In this document: piece by piece, positions 48,199 through 57,358 of the stretch
Position numbering within the stretch: position 1 is the stretch's first letter
How the letters are laid out: each line of letters starts with the position of its first letter
Origin: RH-AL1 sp965249685
GTDB taxonomy: Bacteria > Pseudomonadota > Alphaproteobacteria > Rhizobiales > Beijerinckiaceae
Direction of reading: 5' to 3'
DNA length: 64,000 bases
Assembly: GCA_965249685.1 (NCBI GenBank)
Contig: CBDFMN010000003.1
Coordinates: 2,666,001 to 2,730,000, forward strand
Made by a program: the position numbers and the translations under genes
The notes under the pieces: model-generated
Told to the model about the DNA's origin: nothing
What the model saw: only the letters and a program-made list of their open reading frames with translations
Databases searched by the model: none

Positions 48199-48290
48199 AG
48201 GCACCTCCGCGTGTGGCCCGAGGACTCCTCCGGCCTGCACCGCGCCCGGCATAGGCGACGCGCCCGTCGAATGCCACAGGCGCCTCGCGA

Positions 48291-50267
48291 TCAGGCGCTC
48301 TGGACGGCGGCGAGGAAGGTGACGACGCTGTCGCGCATCGCCGCCGTCTTGATGGCCATCCGCTCGGCCGCCACCAGCACCTGGCGGGCGGCGACGTCGG
48401 TCGAACCCGACGCCCCCTTGACCCCGGCGATGTTGAGGGTGACGTCGTGGGCGCCCGAAGCGGCAAGCGCCGCGCCCGAGGTCATCAGCCTGATGGAGGC
48501 GGATTGATCTTCCACCGCCTGGGCGATCGTCGCCGTGTTGGCGTTCATCCGGCCGATGGCGACGCCGATGTCGCGGATCGTGTTGGCGGCAGCCTGCATC
48601 GCGTCCTGGATGTTGCGGACCTGCCGGCCGATCTCGTCCGTCGCGCGGCCGGTGGCGACGGCGAGCGACTTCACCTCGCTTGCCACGACCGCGAAGCCGC
48701 GCCCCGCTTCCCCGGCGCGCGCCGCCTCGATCGTCGCGTTGAGCGCGAGCAGGTTCGTCTCCTGCGCGATCGACTGGATGAGAGCCACCACATCGCCGAT
48801 CTTTCCGGCGCCGGCGAGCAGCGCGCGCACGTTGGCATCGGCGTCCTGCGCCTGCGCCACGGCACGGTCGGCCACGTCCATGGAGGTCGAGACCTGGCCG
48901 CTGATGGCGCTGATCGTCGCCGCCACTTCGGTGGTGCCCTGGGCGACCAGGCGGACGTTGGCGGAGGCCTCCGCGGCGGCGGCCGCCACGTTGGCCGAGC
49001 GGTCGTTGGTCTGGGCTGCGATGTCGAGCAGCGCCTGCGCGGCGCTCTTCATGTCGGCCGCGGCATCCGACAGCGAGGCGGTATGGGCACCGACATCCGT
49101 CTCGAAGCCGCTGTTCAGGGCTTCGATGCGCTGGATGCGGGCGAGCTTCGCCCGCTGCTCCTCGTCCCGTTCCTTCGCCAGCGCGCGCACGCGGACGAGT
49201 CCGTCGCGGAAGATCGCCACGGCCCCCGCCATCGCGCCAACCTCGTCGCGCCGGTGCGCGTAGGGGATGGACGTGTCGAGCGCACCCGCCGCCAGCCGCC
49301 GCATCGCGTCCGTGATCATCACCAGCGGTCGGGCGACGTGGCGAACGAGCGCGAAGGAGAGCACCAGCCCCGCCACGGCCGCGAGCGCGGTGGCGACGAG
49401 GCCAAAGGTGCGGGCACCTTCGATCGTCGCCAGCATCTTGGCGACCGCAGCCCGCTGCATGTTGCCGTTGTCGAGCCGCAGGGCGACGCCGTCGGCGACC
49501 ATGCGGTCGGCGCTCTCCAGGTGCAGCGGGGCCGCGCGTGCGAATTCGACCGTGCCTGCCTCGAGCCTGGCCAGCGCGTCCTTGAAGCGCGCGAGGGCCG
49601 CGTCCGTCGCCGTCACCAGCTTGGCCACCGGCGCGGCCTTCGGATCGTTCCGGATCATTGCCAAGGCGGCTTCCGCGCGCGCCAGCTGGCGGTTGGCGGC
49701 AGCGGCGTCCGCGGGATCGCGCGAGACCCGATATCGGAAGGCGGAGGCGCCGCTGGCCGCGAGGTTCTCGAGAAGCTTCACCCCCGGCATCGACAGGTCG
49801 GGGTCGGCGATCGTCCGCTCGATGATCGCGGAAGCGAGCGCCTGCAGATTGGCCAGCGCCTCCGCCGCCTGCGCCGCGTTTTTCTGCCGGGTGCCGACGA
49901 GATCGATGATGTGATCGACCTCGGCACAATAGATCGCGATGTCGGCGGCCATCGCCCGGGTTCTCGCGTCGTCGCTGGACACGCGGATCCCAATACGATC
50001 GGCCCAGCCTGGCAGCGTCGCCATGATCTTGCGGAGGCTCTCGAGGTCAACCGTGGTCTCGCTCGTCGCCAAAAGGTTGGAGCGGCCCGCGGCGACACGC
50101 AACTGGCCGTTCAGGTCGGTGATCAGGATGGTGCGGTCGATCCCGCCCTTGACGACCAGCGATTCGCGATCGACCGCCCTGATCGCGAACAGGGAATTGC
50201 TGCCGAGCGCGATCAGCAGGAGGAGCAGGACGGCGAAGGCGCCGATGATGCGGAGCCGGATGCTCAT
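48291..50267 (-). CDS. Methyl-accepting chemotaxis protein
   Basis: A 658-residue chemoreceptor. An N-terminal membrane helix (IGAFAVLLLLLIALGSNSLF) and a periplasmic helical-bundle domain of about 270 residues are followed by a second helix (ATALAAVAGLVLSFALV), a HAMP domain (VRHVARPLVMITDAM) and the signalling domain whose hairpin tip is IAQETNLLALNATIEAARAG. The ligand is unknown. No che genes are adjacent, so it is an orphan receptor. Confidence 0.93.
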   Translation of the reverse strand: MSIRLRIIGAFAVLLLLLIALGSNSLFAIRAVDRESLVVKGGIDRTILITDLNGQLRVAAGRSNLLATSETTVDLESLRKIMATLPGWADRIGIRVSSDDARTRAMAADIAIYCAEVDHIIDLVGTRQKNAAQAAEALANLQALASAIIERTIADPDLSMPGVKLLENLAASGASAFRYRVSRDPADAAAANRQLARAEAALAMIRNDPKAAPVAKLVTATDAALARFKDALARLEAGTVEFARAAPLHLESADRMVADGVALRLDNGNMQRAAVAKMLATIEGARTFGLVATALAAVAGLVLSFALVRHVARPLVMITDAMRRLAAGALDTSIPYAHRRDEVGAMAGAVAIFRDGLVRVRALAKERDEEQRAKLARIQRIEALNSGFETDVGAHTASLSDAAADMKSAAQALLDIAAQTNDRSANVAAAAAEASANVRLVAQGTTEVAATISAISGQVSTSMDVADRAVAQAQDADANVRALLAGAGKIGDVVALIQSIAQETNLLALNATIEAARAGEAGRGFAVVASEVKSLAVATGRATDEIGRQVRNIQDAMQAAANTIRDIGVAIGRMNANTATIAQAVEDQSASIRLMTSGAALAASGAHDVTLNIAGVKGASGSTDVAARQVLVAAERMAIKTAAMRDSVVTFLAAVQSA

Positions 50268-50548
50268 GGGCGTGAGGTCGCCGGGCCTGAGGTCGCTCGG
50301 CCAGTGGCCTCGGCGGCGGCGCAGCTCCCGGCGCCGGGGTCAGGGACGGCCGCCAAGCGCCAGCCGCGCGATGCATCATGTCTCGGCATTGTGGGTCACG
50401 TCCCCGGTCGAGGAAGCACACTAAGACGCGGTGGTTAACAAGCCGCAGCATGGGCCTATGCCAATAGGCAGGGTTTGAGCCGCGAGCACGCAAGTTAACC
50501 CTTCCACCCGATCAGCGCCCCTCCGCCGCCTCGTGAACCTGGATCGTC

Positions 50549-52066
50549 CTAGGCCGCCTGCATGAGCCGTTCGCTCTGCAGGGTCGAGCGGTTGCGCCCA
50601 CCTGCCTTGGAGGCATAGAGCGCGGCATCGGCGGTGGCGACCAGGTCCGTGCAGACATGCGCCGCCCCTGGCACGAGGCTCGCGGCACCCACGCTGATGC
50701 TCAGCCGGTGCAGGAGGGACTGCGGATGGGCAAGGGATAGGTCGAGCACGCCGCAGCGGATCGCCTCGGCGGTCGCGAGCGCGCCCGCGGCGTCGGTCTC
50801 GGGCAGGATCACCGCGAATTCCTCGCCGCCGTAGCGGGCGGCGAGATGGCCGGGAAGCCGGATGTGCCGCTTGAGACAGGCCGCGACCTGCTTCAGCGCC
50901 TCGTCGCCGCCGAGGTGGCCGAAGGCGTCGTTGTAGGCCTTGAAATGATCGGCATCGATCATCAGCAGCGACAGCGGCTTGCGCGAGCGCTGCGCTTTCC
51001 GCCATTCCGCCTGCAGCACCTCGTCGAAATGGCGTCGGTTGGCGATGCCGGTGAGCCCGTCTTCCTCGGCCAGCAGCACCAGCGCGGCCTCCGCCAGCGT
51101 GCGGCCGTGCAACTCGCGCCGCAGGCCGTAGGCGAGGGCGACGATGATCGCGCAGCAAAGGGCGAGCACGCCGCTGATGACGAAGGCGTGGCGCCACCAG
51201 TCCGCATAGATCTCCTCGATGGAGATGGCGACGTCCTGGATGAGCGGGAGGGAGCCGACGCGCTGGTAGCGGATCAGCCGTTCGACGCCGTCGATGGCCG
51301 ACTTGGCCTGGTACTCGCCCTGGGGCGCTTCGGCGGCCTGCTCGAACAGTTCGGCCGGCTGCACCACCCGTCCGATCAGCTTCGGATCGAAGGGTTCGCG
51401 CACGAGGAGCGTGCCGTCGGTGTGGAACAACGCGATCGAGCTGTTGGGTCCCAAAGTGATCTTGGAGAACAGGCGGTGCAGATCGTCGAGGTGGAGGGTC
51501 CCCACGACCACGCCGCCGAAGCTGCCGTCCGGGCGGGTGATGCGGCGGCTCAGCCCGATGATCGACTGGCCGTCCGTGCGCGAGGTGATCGGCCGGCCGA
51601 TAAAGAGGCCCACATCCGCGCGGTCCACCTGGGCCTTGAAGTAGTCGCGGTCCGCGTAGTTGATCCGCGCGACGTCCACGCCTCTCGAGTCGAATATGAG
51701 GTCGGCGCGCGCGTCCAGGACGAGGATCGCGCCGAGGTAGGGCGCGAAGGCCGCGCGATCGAAGAGAATCATCTGCTGCAGCTTGCGCGGCACGGCCATG
51801 ACGGCGGGGTCGCGGAGGCCCTCGATGACACCCTGGATCGCCCGGTCGAAGAACTCGACGTTGCGCGCGACGTCCTGCGAGATGGCCGCCGACAGGTTTG
51901 CCGCCTCCAGCGACGCGCGTTTCACCTCGAGCGCGCGGGTGCCGTAGAGCAGGTCACCGACCACGGCGCAGATGAGGCAGAGCGCGACGGCGAGAACGCC
52001 GCTGAGCCAAGACGAAGGCAAGCCGAGGATCCTGACGGAGGAGCGGCGCGGGACGACGGGGCTCAT
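50549..52066 (-). CDS. dCache-sensor diguanylate cyclase
   Basis: A 505-residue membrane protein that should make cyclic di-GMP. One helix near residue 30 and another near 290 enclose a periplasmic Cache-type sensor (FFDRAIQGVIEGLRD; YADRDYFKAQVDRADVG). The GGDEF domain has GGEEF at 413-417. The usual product-inhibition site RxxD five residues upstream is absent (RLPG in its place), so feedback control is likely lost. Signal unknown. Confidence 0.92.
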   Translation of the reverse strand: MSPVVPRRSSVRILGLPSSWLSGVLAVALCLICAVVGDLLYGTRALEVKRASLEAANLSAAISQDVARNVEFFDRAIQGVIEGLRDPAVMAVPRKLQQMILFDRAAFAPYLGAILVLDARADLIFDSRGVDVARINYADRDYFKAQVDRADVGLFIGRPITSRTDGQSIIGLSRRITRPDGSFGGVVVGTLHLDDLHRLFSKITLGPNSSIALFHTDGTLLVREPFDPKLIGRVVQPAELFEQAAEAPQGEYQAKSAIDGVERLIRYQRVGSLPLIQDVAISIEEIYADWWRHAFVISGVLALCCAIIVALAYGLRRELHGRTLAEAALVLLAEEDGLTGIANRRHFDEVLQAEWRKAQRSRKPLSLLMIDADHFKAYNDAFGHLGGDEALKQVAACLKRHIRLPGHLAARYGGEEFAVILPETDAAGALATAEAIRCGVLDLSLAHPQSLLHRLSISVGAASLVPGAAHVCTDLVATADAALYASKAGGRNRSTLQSERLMQAA

Positions 52067-52320
52067 TCTGGCGATGCTCGGGGAGACAACTCACGCTAGG
52101 TGACAAAGGCTGCGAGATCGTTAAAGGCGCGAGCACGCCGCGCATCGCTCGGCCGCCGCCCTGCCGCGCCGTCCATCGTCACGACGATCCCGGATCGAGC
52201 CGGCAGATGGTGAAGCGCAGGCTCTTCGGATTCCGGTCCGGGGCTTCCGGCAGGAGGTAAGGTCGCCCGGCGCAAGGGTGGTCCGGTCCGTGGCAGCGGC
52301 TGGCGTCGGTCGCGGGCGCG

Positions 52321-53100
52321 TCAGCGGCGCGCGGCGAAGGCGACGGGAATGGTGAACCGGAGGGCGGCCTCGTCCGCCGTTCCGGGCGGGTCGGGGAAGG
52401 GTGCGGCGCGCGCCAGCATCGCCAGCGCCGCCCCATCGAGGCGCGGCGAACCGGACGAGCGCGCGACGTGGCTCGCCACCAGGCGTCCGTGCCGGTCGAT
52501 GGCGAACGCAAGCGTCACCGTCCCCGTGTCGCCGCCGGAATGGACACCCCCCTTGGCACCGGCGATCCGCGCGGCCAGCGCCTGCTGCCATCGGCTCAAG
52601 GCATGGGCGGCGCGGCGGTGCGCCGCCTCGGTGGCGAGGATGGCAGCATCCTTGACGGGCGCGGGCGACCCGGCCGGCGCCACCTCCTGTTGGGCGGGCG
52701 CGGCGGCGACCGGTGGCGGGGTCGCTGCCGGCTGCGTCTTGACGATGGGCGGCTCCGGTACGGTCACCTCCTTCGGCAGCGGCGGTTCGTCCGGCGGCGG
52801 CTGCGGCGCCTCGGGTTCGACCGGTCGGGCGGGAGCGACGGCCGCGGCCGCTTCCATCGCCGGCTGCGGCGGCTCTTCGGCCACGTCGCCGGGAGGCGCC
52901 GAGGAGGCGAGGGCCGGCGGCAGGTCGAGCAGCACCGCGTCTTCGGCTTCGCTCCCGACGTCGCCCCGGGGCAGGCGTCCGGCCACCAGGGCCGCCGCAC
53001 CCGCCGCGCTCAGCACGACGAGCGCCGCCATGGCGTAGCGGAGCAGGTCGACGGCGAGCGGGGACCGCCACAGCAGGTCCCGGGTGCGGTGTTCGTCCAT
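52321..53100 (-). CDS. TonB protein paired with the adjacent receptor
   Basis: A 259-residue energy transducer. An N-terminal membrane helix (LLRYAMAALVVLSAAGAAAL) is followed by a Pro/Glu/Lys-rich spacer and a C-terminal TonB domain (VTLAFAIDRHGRLVASHVAR; RLDGAALAMLARAAPFPDPP). Its start overlaps the receptor stop by one base (TGATG), so the two are translated together. It probably energises that receptor and shares the same metal control. Confidence 0.88.
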   Translation of the reverse strand: MDEHRTRDLLWRSPLAVDLLRYAMAALVVLSAAGAAALVAGRLPRGDVGSEAEDAVLLDLPPALASSAPPGDVAEEPPQPAMEAAAAVAPARPVEPEAPQPPPDEPPLPKEVTVPEPPIVKTQPAATPPPVAAAPAQQEVAPAGSPAPVKDAAILATEAAHRRAAHALSRWQQALAARIAGAKGGVHSGGDTGTVTLAFAIDRHGRLVASHVARSSGSPRLDGAALAMLARAAPFPDPPGTADEAALRFTIPVAFAARR

Positions 53101-55448
53101 CAGAACCGCTGGCTGATGCCGCCGAAGAAGCCCCGACGCTGGCCGTATTGCGCCGCGAACACGCCGATGCCCGAGCCGTCGCGGATGGCGTAGGGATGGT
53201 CGAGCACGTTGACGACCGCGAACCGCAGCGTGGTCGGCTTGGCCGCCGAGACCAGCGCGAAATCATGCGCGAGCCCGACGTTCACCGCGGCGTGCGGGGA
53301 GACGGTCCCGGTGTTGGCGAAGCCGTTGCGCAGTCCGCTGCCGTAGAGCACGTCCGTGCTGAGCGTCGTGCCGGAGAAGCGGTAGGAGGCCCCCCCGGAC
53401 ACCGTGACGAGCTGGGCGTGGTCCGTGTAGATGTAGTTGTTGGCGATATAGGCCAGCTCGTCGGCGCCGAAGAGGTATTGGTTGGAGATCACCTGCTTCG
53501 CCCTCTGCCTGGCGAGCGCCAGGTTGCCGTAGGCGCGGAAGCCGCCGTTGGCATAGTTGGCCGTGAACTCGACGCCCTGGTTGTAGGCATGGTCGTAATT
53601 GTAGGCGGTGAGCACCAGCGCCTGGCCGAACTGGCCGTCGTCGAGGAGGTTCCGGGCGACCTTGTAATAGGCGTCGACGCCGAGGTCGAGCCCGGGCAGC
53701 ACGCGCCGGGTCACGCCGACGTCGAAGATGTGGGCGCGCTCCGGTTTGACCGGGCTCGAGAGGGTCTGCGCGGCGGCGTTGGTGGTGTTGTCGAACTGGG
53801 CGACGGGGCTGGGCGCGGAGAGGGCGAGCTCCGGCGGCGTGAAGGTGCGGGCATAGCCGGCGTGGAACACCGTGTCGGCGACGGGCCGGTAGTCCAGGCC
53901 GAGCCGTGGGCTGAGCTGGCTTGCGTCGGTGTATTGGTGGATGGTGTCGAAACGCACCCCGGCGTTGACGGTGACGAGCGGGCCGAGCTTCACCTCGTCC
54001 GAGAGGTAGGCGCCCGCCGTCGTGCCGGTCTTGCGCTCGGCGTCGAACAGGGAGAAGGGCGCGTCGACCGGGTTGCCGCCGGCGTCGATCGGCAACACCG
54101 TGTTGGCGTTGACCGACTGCGCCCGCTCGACGGCGGCGATGAAGCCGAAGCGCAGGGTGTTGGCGCCGTTGAGGCGGTAGGCGTTGTCGCCCTGCACGCC
54201 GTTGATGAGGCTCGTGCGCGTGACGTTCGAGGCGACGCCGTTGAAGACGAGGTCGCCCAGCGTGTCGGGTACGAAGTGCAGCGTGCTGTAACGCTGGAAG
54301 TAGGAGAGTTGGGCATCGAGCGCGCCGAAGCCCTTCTGCCAGGCGATCACGTTGAAGATCGAGCGCTCGACCTGGTTCTCGTTGAGCAGCGTCGAGTCGA
54401 AGGTGCCGACGCCGAAGGCGGTGAAGGCCGGTGCGACGCCGGGCGAGTTGGGGATCTGGTACTTGGCGATCGTGGCGCCGGACATGAAGGTGAGGCGCGA
54501 GCCGTCCTCCAGCAAGCCCGACACATAGCCGAAATAGCGACCTTGACGGGTGCGGTCGTGGATCGCCTCGTGCGACGGCGTCGGGTTCTCGACGCCGATG
54601 TTGCTCGTCTCGAACCGGCCGGTGACGAAATAGTCCCAGCGGTCGACCGTGCCGGAATAATTGATCGTCGGGATCAGCGATTCCCGTGCGCCGCCGTACA
54701 CGCCAACCTCGCCACCGGGGCGGTTGGCGCCGGTGCGCGTCTGGATGTCGATGATGCCGGCGGTGCGCAGGCCATACTGGGCCGGCAGCGCGCCATCGAG
54801 GAGGGCGATGGAGCCGATGAAGGACGAGTCGAGCACCTGGCTGAAGCCCGAGACGCCCTCCGGCAGGAAGATGCCGTTGATGCGGTATTGCGCGTTGGCG
54901 TGCTCGTTGCGGATGTGGAAGTCGCCGCTGCCAGCCGAATCCTGCGTCACGCCGGGCAATTGCAGCAGCACGCGGTCGAAGGCCGTGTTGTCGCTCGCCG
55001 GCAGCCTGTCGACGTCGTCGCGGGTAAGGGTCGTCACGTTGGCGCCCGTCTTCGGCAGCAGCCGCGCGCGCTGGGCTTGGGCCTCGGCTTCTGCACGCTG
55101 CGCCGGCGTCGCGGCGCCTTGCAACCCGGCCGCGTCACCGCCGGTCGCCTGCCCCGACGCTTGACCCGATCCTTGCCCCGATCCTACGCCTCTCCCCTGG
55201 CCGGTTTCCCCACCCGCGAGGCGTGCGGCGCCGGGTGCGCGCGCGGCGACGCGCGCGGGTTGGCGCGGGGTCCGCGCCGCCGAGGTCGTCCTGCCGGCCG
55301 GCGCGGCCGGGGCCTTAAGTGCCGGCTTCGGCTTGGCCGGCTCGGTCACGGTGACCTGCGGGAGCGCGGTCTGGGCGGCGGCGGGCGCGATACAAGGGAG
55401 TGACGCCGCGGCTCCAAGAAGGGCGAGGCGGAACGATCGGACAGTCAT
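53100..55448 (-). CDS. TonB-dependent outer-membrane receptor, probably for zinc
   Basis: A 782-residue receptor. A signal peptide, then an unusual N-terminal segment (about 30-110) that is Ala/Pro-rich and holds GSGQGSGQASGQATGG, then the plug (LPKTGANVTTLTRDDVDRLP; SGDFHIRNEHANAQYRING) and a beta-barrel ending in ...QRF, the usual terminal aromatic. A TonB box is probably LPQVTVTEP. A Zur-like box lies just upstream and a ZnuA-like gene is divergent, so zinc (complex) uptake is likely. Other substrates cannot be excluded. Confidence 0.88.
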   Translation of the reverse strand: MTVRSFRLALLGAAASLPCIAPAAAQTALPQVTVTEPAKPKPALKAPAAPAGRTTSAARTPRQPARVAARAPGAARLAGGETGQGRGVGSGQGSGQASGQATGGDAAGLQGAATPAQRAEAEAQAQRARLLPKTGANVTTLTRDDVDRLPASDNTAFDRVLLQLPGVTQDSAGSGDFHIRNEHANAQYRINGIFLPEGVSGFSQVLDSSFIGSIALLDGALPAQYGLRTAGIIDIQTRTGANRPGGEVGVYGGARESLIPTINYSGTVDRWDYFVTGRFETSNIGVENPTPSHEAIHDRTRQGRYFGYVSGLLEDGSRLTFMSGATIAKYQIPNSPGVAPAFTAFGVGTFDSTLLNENQVERSIFNVIAWQKGFGALDAQLSYFQRYSTLHFVPDTLGDLVFNGVASNVTRTSLINGVQGDNAYRLNGANTLRFGFIAAVERAQSVNANTVLPIDAGGNPVDAPFSLFDAERKTGTTAGAYLSDEVKLGPLVTVNAGVRFDTIHQYTDASQLSPRLGLDYRPVADTVFHAGYARTFTPPELALSAPSPVAQFDNTTNAAAQTLSSPVKPERAHIFDVGVTRRVLPGLDLGVDAYYKVARNLLDDGQFGQALVLTAYNYDHAYNQGVEFTANYANGGFRAYGNLALARQRAKQVISNQYLFGADELAYIANNYIYTDHAQLVTVSGGASYRFSGTTLSTDVLYGSGLRNGFANTGTVSPHAAVNVGLAHDFALVSAAKPTTLRFAVVNVLDHPYAIRDGSGIGVFAAQYGQRRGFFGGISQRF

Positions 55449-55465
55449 GGGGCGCCACCATCGAT

Positions 55466-55482
55466 ATGTTATGTTGTAGCAT
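55466..55482. promoter_or_regulatory. Predicted Zur box before the receptor gene
   Basis: ATGTTATGTTGTAGCAT matches the alphaproteobacterial Zur palindrome (ATGTTATA-N-TATAACAT, as I recall it) at 13 of 16 fixed positions. It lies 17 bases upstream of the receptor start, where bound Zur would block transcription. Confidence 0.65.
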
Positions 55483-55590
55483 ATGTAACCTTATTACATT
55501 TGGCCAGCGGCTTTGCACGAGCCAACCGTCTCGATGCGATCGACGGTCGATTGGGAACCAAGGTTCGGCGCTACAAAGCTCCCTTTGCAG

Positions 55591-55607
55591 ACCTTATATT
55601 ATAACAT
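55591..55607. promoter_or_regulatory. Predicted Zur box before the ZnuA-like gene
   Basis: ACCTTATATTATAACAT matches the same palindrome at 14 of 16 fixed positions. It lies 28 bases upstream of the chosen start of the solute-binding protein gene. It is part of a locally AT-rich stretch in an otherwise GC-rich region. Confidence 0.7.
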
Positions 55608-55635
55608 AATGAATTCATCATCCCGTGAGGTCTCC

Positions 55636-56508
55636 ATGCGCCACCTGCTCCTCGCCGCCGCTGCCGCCCTGACGCTCGGCTCTCCCCCGTCTGCCGTCGC
55701 GGACAGTCCGATCTCCGTCGTGGCTGCGGAGAACTTCTACGGCGACCTCGCCGCGCAGATCGGTGGCCGGCACGTCGCCGTCACCAGCATCCTCTCCAAC
55801 CCGGACGACGACCCGCACCTGTTCGAATCGAACGCGTCCACGGCCAGGGCCATCGCCGCGGCTCACGTGGTGGTCTACAACGGGGCCGACTACGACCCGT
55901 GGATGGCCAAGCTCCTGTCGGCTTCGACGCAGCCCGATCGCAAGGTCTTCGTCGCGGCGGCCCTCACCGGCCATCGAAGCGGCGACAATCCCCACCTCTG
56001 GTATGATCCCGCGACCTTACCGGCCCTCGCCACGGCTCTCGCCGCCGAATACGCGCGGCGCGACCCTGCCGACGCGGCCGAGTTCGAAAGGAACCGGGCC
56101 GCATTCGACACGTCCTTCGCGCCGCTCCGGGCAAGCGTTGCCACCGTGCGGGCCCAATACGCCGGGACGAAGGTCACTGCGACCGAGCCGGTGTTCGGCT
56201 ATATGGCGGCCGCGCTGGGCTTCGCCATGCTCAACGGCGACTTCCAGGTCGCAGTGATGAACAACGCCGAGCCAAGCGCCTCGCAAGTCGCCGCCTTCGA
56301 GAAGAGCCTCACGGACCGCGAGGCCAAAATCCTGTTCTACAACAGTCAGGTCACCGACCAGACGACCGCCCGGCTGCTCGCTATGGCCAAGGCGGCCAAC
56401 ATCCCGGTCGTCGGCGTCACAGAGACGCAGCCGAAGGGCCAGACCATCCAGACCTGGTTCGCCGGGGAGCTGGATGCCACCAAGGCCGCCCTGGGCGGCA
56501 CACGCTGA
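55636..56508 (+). CDS. Metal ABC transporter substrate-binding protein (ZnuA-like)
   Basis: A 290-residue periplasmic metal-binding protein. Signal peptide ends near AVA. The cluster A-I solute-binding fold has likely ligands in DPHLFESNAS and NPHLWYDPATL. At the third ligand site, where ZnuA has HDAFGY, this protein has TEPVFGYMA, so Glu may replace His. There is no His/Asp-rich loop. ZnuB and ZnuC are not adjacent. The ATG at 55636 follows GTGAGG. Confidence 0.85.
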   Translation: MRHLLLAAAAALTLGSPPSAVADSPISVVAAENFYGDLAAQIGGRHVAVTSILSNPDDDPHLFESNASTARAIAAAHVVVYNGADYDPWMAKLLSASTQPDRKVFVAAALTGHRSGDNPHLWYDPATLPALATALAAEYARRDPADAAEFERNRAAFDTSFAPLRASVATVRAQYAGTKVTATEPVFGYMAAALGFAMLNGDFQVAVMNNAEPSASQVAAFEKSLTDREAKILFYNSQVTDQTTARLLAMAKAANIPVVGVTETQPKGQTIQTWFAGELDATKAALGGTR

Positions 56509-56694
56509 GGCACCGCGCGGGGCACGACCATAGCCCTCGCGGCGTAACCGGGGCGGGCCACCGTTTCGCTGTCCGGACGCCGGCCACGACAATGGCGGCG
56601 GACCGCGAACGAACGGCGTTAACTACTAATTAACCAGTTCGTTGACGAGGCCGTGCCGCTCCGCCTTAATGGCAGCGTCGGTTGGGGGCGGGCC

Positions 56695-57345
56695 ATGGTG
56701 ATCATCGTGCGGATCGTTGCTTTGGCCCTCTTCGTCCAGCTCGTCGCGACCGTGTCTTGGACGGGCACGGCAGCGGCAAGCGAGCCGCGGGCGACCTTCG
56801 CACCGGTCGGCGACGTGACGGCCATGCCCTACGGCTGGGCCGACTTCTGCGGCCGCCGCCCCGAGGAGTGCCGGGTGGAGGCCCTGGCGCCGCAGGACGT
56901 GGCGCTGACCGGCAAGGCCGCGCGCGCGCTGAGGCGCATCAACGCGCTCGTCAACGCCACGATCGAGCCGGTCAGCAACATGGACCACTGGGGCACGATC
57001 CTCGACCATTGGGACTACCCCGTGGACGGCAAGGGGGACTGCAAGATCTACGCACTGGAGAAGCGCCGGCTTCTCCTCGACGAAGGCTTCCCGCGCCAGG
57101 CGCTGCTGATGACGATCGTCCGCGACCTCGAGGGGAACGGCCACACCATCTTGACCGTGCGGACGACCCGGGGCGACTTCGTCCTGGACAATATGGTCGA
57201 GGACGTCCGCAGCTGGGACGCGACGGGCTACAAGTTCGTCAAGCGGCAGTCGCAGAGCGATCCCAACGTCTGGGTCTCGCTTGGCCCGGTCGCCGCACCC
57301 CACGCCACCGCAAAGGTCCCCGGCCTCGCCTCCAAGCTGGACTAA
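56695..57345 (+). CDS. Transglutaminase-like cysteine peptidase (BTLCP)
   Basis: A 216-residue periplasmic protein of the LapG-like family. The signal region includes IVALALFVQLVATVSWTGTA. The catalytic triad appears intact: Cys in GKGDCKIYALEK, His in GNGHTILTV and Asp in FVLDNMVED. LapG cleaves adhesins; without a lapD partner nearby the target here is unknown. The ATG at 56695 is used. Confidence 0.9.
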   Translation: MVIIVRIVALALFVQLVATVSWTGTAAASEPRATFAPVGDVTAMPYGWADFCGRRPEECRVEALAPQDVALTGKAARALRRINALVNATIEPVSNMDHWGTILDHWDYPVDGKGDCKIYALEKRRLLLDEGFPRQALLMTIVRDLEGNGHTILTVRTTRGDFVLDNMVEDVRSWDATGYKFVKRQSQSDPNVWVSLGPVAAPHATAKVPGLASKLD

Positions 57346-57358
57346 CGGTTCCGGCGGG

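Noticed and set aside
48447..50438. A 663-codon frame opposite the chemoreceptor
   Set aside because: Shadow of the receptor gene, with no recognisable domain.
53148..55403. A 751-codon open frame opposite the TonB-dependent receptor
   Set aside because: Same GC-driven artefact; the receptor has plug, barrel and terminal aromatic.
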